Shown here: positions 1 through 11,820 of the stretch, piece by piece
How positions within the stretch are numbered: the first letter of the stretch is position 1
Layout of the letters: each line of letters opens with the position of its first letter
Assembly: GCF_014066305.1 (NCBI RefSeq)
Contig: NW_023501056.1
Location: 1 to 64,000 of the forward strand
Reading direction: 5' to 3'
Length of the DNA: 64,000 nucleotides
DNA from: Letharia columbiana
Taxonomy: Eukaryota; Ascomycota; Lecanoromycetes; Lecanorales; Parmeliaceae
Program-made: the position numbers and the translations under genes
Notes under the pieces: generated by a model
The model's database searches: none
What the model was told of the DNA's origin: nothing
The model's input: the letters and a program-made list of their open reading frames with translations, nothing else

Positions 1-3000
1 TTAGATTATTTAAATAGAAGTTTAATATATAAAGAAGATAATCTAATAATAAGAAGAGTTAATATAAAAAAGAAAGTTTTAAAGAGAAAGAAGAGAGGAA
101 GAAAAGCTTAGATATCTATCGTATATATTAAATTTTTAAATTACTTTAAATTATTTAACTTAAATTAAATATTAATAAAACGCTTTCTCTTTAATTTTAA
201 AATTTTAAATTTAAGTAAATTATATTTATTAAGTATTATTATTTAATATAATTTTAATTATTTTTATAATAATTATAATTATTATTATAATTTATATAAA
301 TTAAAAGATAAAAGATTTAAAAAAACGAGTTAATAAGTAATTATTTTTATTTAATTTAACTAGCGCTAAACTATTATAACTTATTAAAATTTTTATATAT
401 TTTATTCTTACTTTCTTATCTTTAAGTTTTACTATCTTTATAAAAATAATTATTCTTTAAATTAAACTTTATAATAATATACTTAAAATAATATATAATA
501 TATATTCTCTTTATTTCTAATATTAATATTTATTAGAATTAATATATTTTTTAATAAAATAAGTTTTAATTAAAATTAAGAATAGTTTAATATTTATAGA
601 TATTTATATAAGCTCTTTAATTCTTTTATATATATTTATTAATTTATCTTTTTATAATAATTAAAGTAGAAGAGATTAAGTTTAATAATTTATTATAATA
701 AATATTAAATATTAATAATAATAATAATTTTAAAAAGTCTCGATATAAATTAATTAGATAATAATTAAATTTTTAATTAAAATAAAAAGCGAAGAATAAG
801 TTTAATTAAAATAAAAATATTAAAAAATCGCGATAGTAAATAAATATATTTATATTTAAAAAGAAACTAATTAAGAAAATAAAGATAATCGATATTTTAA
901 TTATTAACTATATTATAATTATTAAAAAGTATAAAATTAAATATATTAATATATTATTATTATAAAAAAAATAAGTTTTTAAATAAATTAGATAAGATAT
1001 AATAGATAAATAATAAGTAATTTTTAATTCTAATTATTATTTTAATAGATTTATATTTTAATAATATTATATAAGAAAAATATATAAGTATAATTATAAA
1101 GAAGTTTAAAGTTTCGCTTATCGCGTAAATTATTATATATATAAATAAAGATAAAAGCTTAAATTAGAAGGAAATAAATAATATCGAAGCTAAATAAGAT
1201 ATAAGTATTAAGAATAATCTTATTATACGCGTTAATAATTAAGTAAATTTTATTTTTTAAACTATTCGAAAGTATAATATAGAATTTAATAATAAGCGCT
1301 ATTATAGTTTAAATATAATAATATTAACGCGCTAATTAATAAATATTAAACTATTATAAAAATCTTAAAATATTAAATATAATTATATTTAAAAGATAAA
1401 ATTATAAATCTTTATTTATATATAATTAATTTAGTATATAGTAATAAAAAGCTTATTTTAAAAGCTACGCTATTTAAGTTAATATTTTAATTTTAATTAC
1501 TATTATCGCTATTATATAAATAATATAAAATTATCTTTTATTTAAATATATCTAATTTTTAATTCTAATTATTATTATAAATATCGTTAATTTATTCTAG
1601 AATTATTAAATATACTTTTATATACTTTTTATATTTAATCTTTTTTTTATATATCGCGAGAAGATAGCTTAAAGAAATATAGCTTATTATATTAAGCTAT
1701 AGTACTTTTAAGAGAATATTAAAAGATATATTAACTTTTCTAAATTAATAATTTAATAAAAAAGCTATAACTATAATACGTATAATTTTATATTAAATAA
1801 TAATATCGAAAATATATAATAGATATATAAAATTATCGTTAACGGCTTTAATTACGAAATATTAGCGAATTTCGCGTAATTAATATTAGAGAAAGATAAG
1901 CTTTTCTTATTATTAGTAGATATAGCTCGCTTTCTTTTATATATATAGAGTAATAAAATATAATTATATTTAATTTTATATCTTATTAATTTAGCGTAGT
2001 TATTAACTAGAATAATAATTAGAATAATTACTTCTAAATATAGAAATTCTAATCGAGATATCTTATATATATACTATTTTATAATATAATATTATAGATA
2101 TACTATATCGTAGAATATCTCGCTAAGATCTTATATTATATTAGATATAGAATAATATAAATCTTAATAATCTATATTATATTAGAGTATAATATAGTAG
2201 ATTAATATTTTATACTATATTATATCTTTTCGACTAGTATAATAGAAGTAAACTTTTAAGTAAATTAGATAAGATATAATAGATAAGCGATAAATAATTT
2301 CTAGTTCTAATTATTATTTTAATAGATTTATATTTTAATAATATTATATAAAAAAGCACGCGAGCGTAATTATAAAGAAGTTTAAAATTTCGCTTATTCG
2401 CGTAAATTATTATATATATAAATAAAGATAAAAATTTAAATTAAAAGAAAATAGATAATATCGAAATTAAATAAGATATAAGTATTAAGAATAATCTTAT
2501 TATACGCGTTAATAATTAAGTAAATTTTATTTTTTAAACTATTTAAAAGCGTAATATAGAATTTAATAATAAGCTTTATTATAGTTTAGATATAATAATA
2601 TTAACGCGCTAATTAATAAATATCGAGCTATTATAAAAATCTTAAAATATTAAATATAATTATATCTAGAAGATAAAATTATAAATCTTTATTTATATAT
2701 AATTAATTTAATATATAGTAATAAAAAGTCTATTATAAAAGCTACGCTATTTAAATTAATATTCTAATCTTAATTATTATTATCGCTATTATATAAGTAA
2801 TATAAAGTTATCTCTTATTTAAGTATATCTAATTTTTAATTCTAATTATTATTATAAATATTGTTAATTTATTCTAGAATTATTATATATACTTTTATAT
2901 ACTTTCTATATCTTATCTTTTTCTTATATATTATAAGAAGATAATTTAAAGAAATATAGCTTATTATATTAAGCTATAATACTTTCGAGAGAATATTAAA

Positions 3001-5440
3001 AGATATATTAACTTTTCTAAATTAGTAAGTTAATAAAAAGATTATAACTATAATATATATAATTTTATATTAGATAGCGATATCGAAAATATATAATAAA
3101 CGTATAAAATTATCGTTAACGACTTTAATTATAAAGTGCTAGCGGATTTTACGCGATTAATATTAGAGAAAGATAAGCTTTTCTTATTATTAGTAGATAT
3201 AGCTTACTTTCTTTTATATATATAAAGTAATAAAATATAATTATATTTAATTTTATATCTTATTAATTTAGCGTAGTTATTAATTAGAATAATAATTAGA
3301 ATAATTACTTCTAAATATAGAAATCTTAATTAAGATATTTTATATATATATTATTTTATAATATAATATTATAGATATACTATATCGTAGAATATATCGC
3401 TAAGATTCTATATTATATTAGATATAAAATTATATAAATCTTAATAATCTATACTATATTAAAGTATAATATAGTAGATTAATATTTTATATTATATTAT
3501 ATCTTTTCGACTAGTATATAAGTCTTATTATATTTAAAAATAGAAAAGCGATAATTTCGAGTATAAATAAAAGAAATTAAATATTAAATCGAGTATTAGA
3601 CGTAACTTAGCTGATAATATAGAGGCGTTTAGATATAGAAAGTAGCTTACTCGCGCCTTATTATATACTTATATATCTTTAATCTCTATAATAAGATATA
3701 TTATAACTACTATCGAGATTAAAGACTTCGATATATAATTATAAAAGGAGGAAGAATTCGAGAGCGAATTAGATTAAGATAAGATATTATTTAATAATAA
3801 GAAAGATTACGTAGTATAGATATAATAAAGTTATTCTTTCGCTATATTTATTTCGTCTTATAATCTATAGAATATATTACTTCTTTAAAAGAGATTACTT
3901 ATATTATATCTATTCTTCTACGCCTAAATAGTTAAATCTAGAAAATTATTATATTATTCGTCGTTAAAGTATAGAATAGTTAGATCTTAATATCTCTTAA
4001 TTTACGCCTTAAGAATCGAAAATAAGGTCTCGATCGAATTAAGATTAGGCGAGTATAAGGGTAGATACTTTAATAAGATATCTATATCGTAATATATACG
4101 AATAAATTTAAAATAGTAATATATTAAGACGTTATTATATATAATAATTAAAAGAGATTTACTTCTATTAAAGCTATCGTAGTAAAAAAGAATATAATCT
4201 TATACGAAGTTAATAAAGATCTCTTATATAATAGAGTCTTAAAGGATAATTTATAATAGATAGTCTTATATAGTAAACGCCGGTAGTAGACTTTACCTCT
4301 TTAATCGCTTAAACTCTTTATTAATCTATAATCTTATACTTAAAAGCGTCTAGTTATACTTTCTATCGTCTATTAAATTTAATATCTAATTAATACGAGG
4401 AGTAAGAGAATACTTATTAATTCGTTTATAAGTTATTAATTTATCTAGAAAGATTAGCTAATTAGCTTATTAATTAGCTAGCGTAGCGAACTAGCTAGTA
4501 TATAAAAAGATATTATATTAACTAACTATTCTTTTTATTCGTTTATAAGACTAATTAAGACGTTATAGAGTTCTCTAGATAATACTCTTATCGACGACGA
4601 GATTAAATTCGTCGAAAAGTATATATATTAACTCGTCTAGATACGATATAGAGCGCTCTTCGAGATACGCGAGTAGTTATTTCTTAATATATTAATTTAT
4701 AACTCTAGAGCGTTCGCTAGAGCTATTATTTAAAATAAAAACGATATTATATTCGCGCTAATACGATCTTATATTCTATAAAGTTTATATATTTATATTA
4801 TACGAACTAGTTAGAATAATATCGTTACTATAATTTTACTTAAATTTCTTCTAAATAAGAGCGCGAATAGGCTTTAAAATCGGCGATAATATAGCGATAG
4901 TAATTATACTCTATAAGCACGTTAATAATTAGACTCTAATCCGGCTAATTCTTAGATATAGCGTATTTTAACCTCTTTCGAGATCTTAATTACTAAGTTT
5001 TTTATTATTACTACTTTTACGATTTAATTAAATTGACTTATCTTTATCTAGCTATCTTTTTACCTCTATAATCTACTATCTTATTAACTTCTTCCTCTTT
5101 CTATTTAATATTATTTAGATTAAAATTACTATAGATAATATAAGCTAATAAGAGATAGTTCGATAAAGCTATATTATAGAATATATCTTATTATTATATT
5201 ATATTCTTATAAATTAATTTTATATATAAAAATCTATTAATAAGTTATTTAACGATATATTTCTAATATAGTCTAGTCGTCTAATACGCTATATATAGGG
5301 AGTATAGTTATAGAGCTTTATTTTAATATATCTTAGCCTATTTTTTTTCTTATTACTCTATATAGAGGTTCTACCTGATTTTTAGATAGTAATTACTTAT
5401 AATCTACTTATAATAGCTATAGTAACTACTATTATAACGG
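1..5440. repeat. AT-rich RIP-mutated repeat island
   Basis: The stretch is extremely A/T-rich and has no open frame of note. Over the first ~3 kb I found almost no CpA or TpG (isolated exceptions near 2356 and 2861), while the few remaining C and G sit mostly in CpG. That is the pattern left by repeat-induced point mutation (CpA to TpA), not by ordinary CpG deamination. From about 3600 to 5440 the composition is less extreme, suggesting a second, less heavily mutated element. Normal composition returns sharply near 5440. The original transposon family can no longer be read. Confidence 0.85.
974..3517. repeat. Tandem duplication, two ~1277-bp units, RIP-diverged
   Basis: Copy 1 (about 974-2240) and copy 2 (about 2251-3517) align at an offset of 1277 bp at both ends, with very few indels between. 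Differences are largely transitions of the RIP type (G/A, C/T). Both copies end in the same short motif, ATCTTTTCGACTAGTAT, at 2224 and 3501. No coding capacity survives. Duplicated DNA is the substrate RIP recognises, so the duplication may itself have triggered the mutation. Confidence 0.8.
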
Positions 5441-5942
5441 CTACTTGAATATGGTTCTATATCTATATAATGTGAAATACCTCTTACGCACATTTAGCGG
5501 TGGTCACGGCGAAAATTTGATATTATGGGGTGGTTTCCGCCAAACGGGCGCTCCCAGCAAATGGTTTTGTAAAGAGGAGTATTACACTACGCAGCACGAT
5601 ATCGACGTATCATTGATGCTCAGAGTCCGGGTTGATGAAAATTTACAAGCTTTAAGAACCTGAGCCACACCAACTTTGCAGGATCTCAAGATACTCGTAC
5701 GGTTCAGTGGTGACAATACAAGCGTACGAAGTACAGGGTCTGCCCTAGAACGGGTAGAGTGACGGACAAATACTTCTGCGGAGGGACTGTAACAATAAGA
5801 ATGCCTGAGTGGATGCAATCCTCCCGCATGTTCGTACTGAGGACGTCCCCTGGATCTCGCTTTTCCCATTGTGCCAGTACACATACATAGCCTACGAGGT
5901 ATAAATGACACGAATGGGAATAGTACGGCACGATTACCCAAG

Positions 5943-6137
5943 TATCCCTTTCCTTGTGGCCGGGACGTACACGCTAGTAGGGGTCAAATGTAGGGATTAT
6001 CATTTGTCCAATGATCGCGGTTCACTGCGGCTTAAGACTTTGCTTACTCATGAGCGCGGCAACGTCGATCTGACCAATCCATACCCCTACATTTGACCCC
6101 TACTAGCGTGTACGTCCCGGCCACAAGGAAAGGGATA
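5943..6137. mobile_element. MITE-like element with perfect 53-bp terminal inverted repeats
   Basis: Bases 5943-5995 are the exact reverse complement of 6085-6137 (53 of 53), separated by an 89-bp spacer. The element is 195 bp and cannot encode a transposase. The outermost bases are TA on each side, so a TA target-site duplication of Tc1/mariner type is possible, but because the repeat is palindromic this cannot be told from TIR sequence. It lies about 500 bp from the RIP island and shows no RIP itself, so it is either recent or too short for RIP. Confidence 0.7.
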
Positions 6138-6408
6138 AGGAATGCGTTCATGTATCTGTCTATCTGATTTCTCTCATATCAAGTGAGAGTCTACCTAGTG
6201 ATTCAGCACTGACAGCTCTGTATTACTCCAGGCCGTGAGACATTCAGTGAGACATTCAGGCCCAAATTTCCAGCAACTTTTCCATCCTCCTTGAGAGACT
6301 CAGACAAAGGGGAACGTTCGACCCACGTTTACCACAGTAATGAGAATTAGCCCGATACGGAGGCCCAATCAGTACCAAGCGTAAGAAAGTGTTCAACCGA
6401 CCTGAGAC

Positions 6409-7860
6409 ATGGAAGCTTCACATGCGCCAGCACCATCTTCACTAGCCTCCTTCTTAACTTGCTCAGCCCCCCTGGATCACAAATCTCAATTCTCCTCCTG
6501 GACCTTCTTGCTCATCACAGCTCATTCATCACTAAAAATGCACGTCTACCAGTTACTGTCGTTCTCTCCGCTCGAGAAATTTCCTGGCGAGTTGCTTTAT
6601 GACATCGTGAGTGCTCTGCCAAGGCAAGATCTGCTCCGTGTACGACTTGTCAGCAAAACACTTGCTACAGCAGCTGCATCTTCGCTATTCCATACGATCC
6701 CTGTGTGGCTTGGCCTCAAAAGCTTGGAGCAATTCAAAGCTATCTCAGAGCACCACCAGCTATCCCAATATGTCAAGGAGATTGTGTTCTCACCATTGCG
6801 GTTCATCGACCATGGGAGCGCGGATCAGTATCTTGATCAAGTACGCCGTTTGTCCAGCCACGGGTCCTCTTGGGAAGACTCTCAAACTTTGACCTCAGCA
6901 GGGCACATAGCTGCCTACAAAAGCTCCATTGAGACACAACGCCTTCTGTCCTCACAGGGTATCGACTCTAAAATCCTCATCGAGGGGATGAGAAGACTAC
7001 CACAGCTCTCGAGCATCACGATTGACTTCTTGAACTTCAGCATTGGTTGTTTGGAGTTGATGACCGCGTTCGGAACACTGAAGGCTGGACTGTCGCTGAC
7101 GTACGACTGCGAACACCTGCTTCCCTTGATCTTTGGGGCCATGATAGCTTCCAAAGCAAACATCAAGACCTTCAAGCTTGGAGAACATGAAGAATTCAGG
7201 CAGGATCTCCAAGGATTCGGCACCAGATGTTCCCTGCTTGAATTTTTAAGCTCTGCACGAGACGGTGGAAGAAACCGTCCTAGAACAATATCTTCAGAAG
7301 CCCTGTTGAACACGTTCTATCTCGCGGACGAGCCTGAAGGCAGGAAGACCTTGAGAGAATTACGTTCATTGGAGATCTCATCAATCGAGACGAATTCCGA
7401 CCATGGAGAGGAGTTGAACGAAACAATGACGGCGATACGTCAAATCATAGGGCTCAGCCCAAACCTCGAGAAAGTCACCTTAGGTGAGATCAGTGACAAG
7501 GTTTCAGGGGAAATGCCGTCTTTGATAAGCGCATTCGGTTCAAGCAAGTTGCAACGTCTGCAGAAGCTGGACGTTTACAACTACGCGTCCGAGGCAAATG
7601 ACATGGTTCATTTCTTTGGCAGCCACGCAGCCACCCTGGTCGAGATTCGGCTTGGCTGGATGACACTGCTAGATGGCAATTGGTCGTCGCTACTCACTCG
7701 ATTGAGGCAGGTAAAATTTCTACGACTCAAGCATTTCGTCCTGAACGATTGTGATGACAATGAGGTCGACCTAGAAGTGCAGAACTACGTCCTAGGGAAG
7801 ACGGACTTTGATCCTATCGTTGAAGCAAGAACGATGAGAGACAACTTAGCCAGTACATGA
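6409..7860 (+). CDS. F-box protein, leucine-rich C-terminal part
   Basis: Single-exon ORF of 483 aa. An F-box-like motif lies around residues 50-95 (SPLEKFPGELLYDIVSAL, then RVRLVSKTLA), followed by ~380 residues with leucine-rich helical segments but no clear LRR consensus. F-box proteins link substrates to SCF ubiquitin ligases through Skp1; the target is unknown. Two starts are possible: ATG 6409, or the in-frame ATG at 6538 (residue 44), which puts the F-box close to the N terminus, the commoner arrangement. Base use is ordinary despite the nearby RIP island. Fungal genomes hold many rapidly evolving F-box genes of this kind. Confidence 0.75.
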   Translation: MEASHAPAPSSLASFLTCSAPLDHKSQFSSWTFLLITAHSSLKMHVYQLLSFSPLEKFPGELLYDIVSALPRQDLLRVRLVSKTLATAAASSLFHTIPVWLGLKSLEQFKAISEHHQLSQYVKEIVFSPLRFIDHGSADQYLDQVRRLSSHGSSWEDSQTLTSAGHIAAYKSSIETQRLLSSQGIDSKILIEGMRRLPQLSSITIDFLNFSIGCLELMTAFGTLKAGLSLTYDCEHLLPLIFGAMIASKANIKTFKLGEHEEFRQDLQGFGTRCSLLEFLSSARDGGRNRPRTISSEALLNTFYLADEPEGRKTLRELRSLEISSIETNSDHGEELNETMTAIRQIIGLSPNLEKVTLGEISDKVSGEMPSLISAFGSSKLQRLQKLDVYNYASEANDMVHFFGSHAATLVEIRLGWMTLLDGNWSSLLTRLRQVKFLRLKHFVLNDCDDNEVDLEVQNYVLGKTDFDPIVEARTMRDNLAST

Positions 7861-8251
7861 TAGATACTAAACCCCGAGACCAGCAAATTTATGTAGCTAT
7901 GATATGGTCCTGTGGACTTGACAATAGTTCAATATGATTGCAAACACTGCTGCGGCGCTTCGGCTATGTGACACAGCCTCGAGAACCTCTCAGAAGAGAT
8001 TGCGCTTCCTGCCCTGAAGCCGACGAAGCTGGGCTACATCATATCTCGAGCATCGCTTCAACTGTTGAAAGAGACATCCTGTGGCGCAGTCCCGAGCGTT
8101 TCTGGGGACAGACGTTCGCATGGACTGCATTGTCGACTTGCGCTCTGCCGCTACGCGAACTGCTCACCTATAACTCTATTTTTCACATCTGGATAGACTC
8201 ATCTCCCGATGCATCTAATCTCATGATCATACTCAAGGCGACGAATAAAAC

Positions 8252-9093
8252 ATGAAGCCTCTCTGGGCTTTTTTCATATCAAGCGTTGTCATTCCTTCCA
8301 GTTTTCAGACATGCATTGCTACAAAACTCCCATTCAACAGCACTCTGCCAGCAAACGTTGTCAACAGCACCTCAACCCCAAACATCTCCATCTTTGGTGA
8401 CACGTCAAACATCTTTACATCATGTTCAGCCAGCGTGGCCTCCTGGCTTGGATTCGACAAACCGGTCCCCGACGAGTTCATCAACAGCTGCAGAACAGCG
8501 ACCAACTTGCTGCAAGCAGACATCAACAATTACGGCAGCAGAGCCCTCGAGTTTGCACCTCGCTGGCGGAGGGGAACGCACGGCTTGGAAGTAATACGAA
8601 CACCGATAAAGTACACCGCCGGTGGGTTCTCTTTACCGCTACCAGGTCTCTGAAGCTCATCGAAGTCATAGGCACAAATTTCGTCTGCACCATTACTGTT
8701 GTCGACATGGATATCGTACCCCAGAGATATGTGAAGCCTGCCCGATATCGTATTACGGATGTCGCAACTTTCTACGACATTCGCAATGCGCTCTCTGAGA
8801 TCTGGATGCACTGTTTGTATGGACCATCTGAACGACAGGTTGGGTATGCGGTTACTGGTACGTCTCCTGGTGCTCATAACTCTGATCTGAGAGCTTCGGA
8901 TTACTGTTGGTTGACGCTGTGGATAGGCCTCGGTAATTCTCTCGGTGTTTTCGTGTATGGTCAACATGCGTCAATAGCATTTGGTATGCCAAGGACTCCT
9001 ATTTCAATGCCACTGCCGGCTTTTGCCATGGGAGATGGTGAGCAGTTGGATCCTTCTGGACTTGTCTTAGAAGATAATCTCCCAACTGGATAA
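8252..9093 (+). CDS. Putative secreted protein, one intron or a frameshift
   Basis: ATG 8252 opens a protein with a hydrophobic N terminus (FFISSVVIPSSF) that fits a signal peptide ending near residue 23, followed by Asn/Ser/Thr-rich sequence with several N-glycosylation sequons. The first frame stops at 8653, but a second frame continues in good coding style to 9093. An intron 8591-8655 (GTAATA...AAG, 65 bp) would join them in phase 0 and give 258 aa; a single-base frameshift near 8645 would also explain it. No family recognised. The gene sits between the F-box gene and another small secreted candidate. Confidence 0.5.
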
Positions 9094-9423
9094 AGAATCG
9101 GGAGTGCCTGGGTCAAATTGGGCAGATACACGCGAAATGGTAGCGCCATCACAGCAAATTTGAACAACCTTGACGAAACATTAGTATTTGGTCGTCACTC
9201 CGTTTCCTCCAACGTCGGTAGCCCAAGTCACAAATATAGAACGCTTCCGCTACGGAAGGCCTGATAACCTTGCATATGGGGAAAATTTCTGCGCGTATTT
9301 CTAGTCTGGTCCAGGTTGATCTGCATTATCTTGTATTAGTGATTTTGTACACATGGACGGCATTCTTCCCCATTTCTCATCTCATCTATACAAGGCCGTC
9401 TTCTTCTCATCCATCCCATCGAG

Positions 9424-9960
9424 ATGCTCCCTATCAGCATTATCTCGTTGTTGGCGTTCTATGTCTGCGCGCTCGAACCGCCTTTCCCTCAGGCTGTTGT
9501 ACAGGGAATGGCCCAGCTTAGCTATCTCCCCTCGTTGATCAACACAAGCCAATCATTTACGGAAATAAGCCCCGCTGAGCTCGCGGCCTTCCTGACCAGC
9601 GCCAGTACCGACACCACCGACCCCAAGAGCGAGCACGTTCCCGAACATGACAACCGGAACGATCAATGGACCTTTCGTCGTTTAAGGCTGAGTAGAGTTA
9701 CAAGCAGGTACGTACGCGCAAGGTCAGCGCTAACACTGCACACACAAATCTTTGGCCCGGTCGGCAGCATCATTAGCTTGAAGCGCACGCAAGATCGCAG
9801 CACAGCTATTGGTAAGTTGATATAGAACTGAATGCTTATCGCGTGCGCGCGTTGATTCACGCTGACGATCTCGCTGCTGACTGTCCCTCTTGCAGCCGAG
9901 GGCCAAATTACGCACCAATCAGATAATGATGTGCATGATCCCAGAGAAGCCAAATTTTGA
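9424..9960 (+). CDS. Small secreted protein, three exons
   Basis: Model: exons 9424-9707, 9768-9811, 9896-9960, coding for 130 aa. The introns look genuine: 9708-9767 (GTACGT donor, GCTAAC branch, GCAG acceptor) and 9812-9895 (GTAAGT donor, CTGAC branch, TTGCAG acceptor). The N terminus (MLPISIISLLAFYVCALE) is a clear signal peptide. The mature part is Ser/Thr-rich and polar with no cysteine, so it is not a CFEM or Cys-rich effector. No homologue recognised. A small secreted protein beside a RIP island is a typical setting for an effector candidate, but that role is inference. Confidence 0.5.
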
Positions 9961-10312
9961 ATGTCAAATACTGAACGAATTCTCTTACATCCTTTCACTG
10001 GTTCTCACAGACAGAGACCCTCGGTACGCCCGGCAAGCCCATACAGTTTCCTCCAAAATCGAGGCGAGTTGTACAGTACTTTCTGAACTGCTGAAATTTG
10101 ATTAGCTCGTGATTCGAACCTCGACCGCACGTGATCATCGACCTGCCAAACCCTCAAGAAACGCTGTTTCCCGTTTTGAGACCTTCCTGTTCCTTCATGT
10201 TTGATTCATACCTACGCGCTTTTTGAGGCTATTGCAAGCCAGAGTCCTTACCATTGGAAGTCCCAACGTGTCTATCCAGCAATCTGAATTTTAGCAAACC
10301 CCCATTCGATGA

Positions 10313-11820
10313 AATGAGTTATTGCACTCCTTAATCAATGTCTGTTTTGGCACCGTGTTCCCCTTGCTCGGCATCATCATTGTGACTCTCCGTTTCCGCG
10401 CAAGGCAATTGCAGAAAGCCAAACTTGCAATGGATGACTGGCACTTCTATTCGAATCCTCTGCTATTGTAATGATTCTGATCTGATACTTTTCCAGGCTC
10501 ATACTCCCCGGGTTGGTATGAAACTCGAACGCCAGCTCAGTCATACATGTCCTTGTACCACGATCTAGATCCTGAACATTGGAATGGGCGCCAGTATCAT
10601 AGCCGGCCAGTATCAGCAGCGGGCGTAGTCTATCATACACGTCCTGACAGTCTCCGAGCCTCAGATGTCAAAGGAAAGGCTCGATAGGGTACCCAACCCC
10701 GTCTTCAGCTGTTGAACACGCATCGAGCTTCGAGGAGTCAACTCTCACAGCGCAATCTTTAGCTGAAAAAGTAGGAGAGTCCCATCTTGACTTGTTCATG
10801 AAGGCAAGACTGATAGCTCAATGACACCGTATTTCTTTCAGACCCTGGCTCCGCTGGCTCTGGGTTTCGTCAAATGTAGTATCGTATTCTTCTACCGCCG
10901 CATCTTCCGCGTGGGTATGGGAATCAGCGATCCCTTCGATCTGACGACTAGAATTATGCTTCTCATTCCCGCATTATGGAGCACGGCTCTCTGTCTCGCT
11001 TTCGGCTTCATATGCGGCATCAATTTTAGCAGACATTGGATTCCTGTGATGGTCGCGGGTCTCCAACGTCCCAACCCTATGCCTATGACAATCGTCTATG
11101 TCATCTCAGACGCCATTCTTGACCTTATTCTTCTGATCCTGCCTATACCTTTGGTATGATAGGTACCTGTATTAATGCACTGATCGCTGTGTCTAACAAT
11201 GCTGACAACAATTTCAGATCTGGAAGATGAAAATGCCAATGGGAAGGCGAGTCACTGTCATCGGCATTTTCCTTCTCAGGACTCTGGGAGTTGTCGGCTT
11301 AATGCCACCAAAAAAGGAACTCAAGGATACTGATACTTGAAGGGCTATAGTAACTTCATTCATTCATTCAAATGATACTTGACTTCTCACTGTACTTCAG
11401 CGGAGCATGTAAGCCGATGTCTTCATTTTTCGACCTCTACTAAGCTGAACAACAGCGCCTCTGGTCTTCGACGACCCCGATTGTAAGGCCCAGTTCTTTC
11501 ACATTTGCACGCTTAGTTAACCCATAACAATCTTCGCATCCCGATTCCTCTACTGGGGGATTCTCGAGATAGGTCTCGCGATCATCGTTGCTTGTCTGCC
11601 AGCCTTGCAGTCCCCTGTCAGAAAGACTTGGCCAATCAATCTGTTACAAAGTGTTCAAAGCTTTCTACCAAGACACTCGCTAAGCTTTTCCAAAACGCGC
11701 ATCTTTCAGAACTTAGGAGGTGATCGCTTCTCCTCTCAGGCTGAATACACTAGGACCCAGGTGCCTCGTTTCAGCGTCCCAGACGAGACAATAGGTATGG
11801 AAGACTTAGAAAGACGGTAG
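10313..11820 (+). pseudogene. Fungal rhodopsin-domain (PTH11/SAT4-like) membrane protein, probably degraded
   Basis: Several blocks match the fungal 7-TM rhodopsin-domain family in the right order: FGTVFPLLGIIIVTLRFRAR with DDW near 10346-10450; exon 10842-11153 (LGFVKCSIVFFYRRIF, a family hallmark); intron 11154-11217 (CAG acceptor); exon 11218-11340 (IWKMKMPMGRRVTVIGIF); APLVFDDPD near 11460; and a C-terminal exon ~11530-11820 (YWGILEIGLAIIVACLPALQ). No start codon precedes the first block, and stops interrupt 10470-10830 and 11340-11530. I could not build one continuous frame, so decay is likelier than unusual splicing, but extra short introns are not excluded. Confidence 0.5.

Noticed and set aside
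1..5440. Telomere, centromere or mitochondrial insertion as the source of the AT-rich DNA
   Set aside because: No telomeric hexamer arrays or mitochondrial reading frames are seen, and the loss of CpA/TpG with retention of CpG points to RIP instead.
5905..6096. 63-codon ORF across the inverted repeat
   Set aside because: Its frame is created by the two palindromic arms; no family, no ribosomal or splice context, and it begins and ends inside the element.
10377..10640. 87-codon minus-strand ORF
   Set aside because: It lies opposite the first exon of the rhodopsin-domain gene, whose TM sequence reads correctly on the plus strand; the reverse frame is a shadow.
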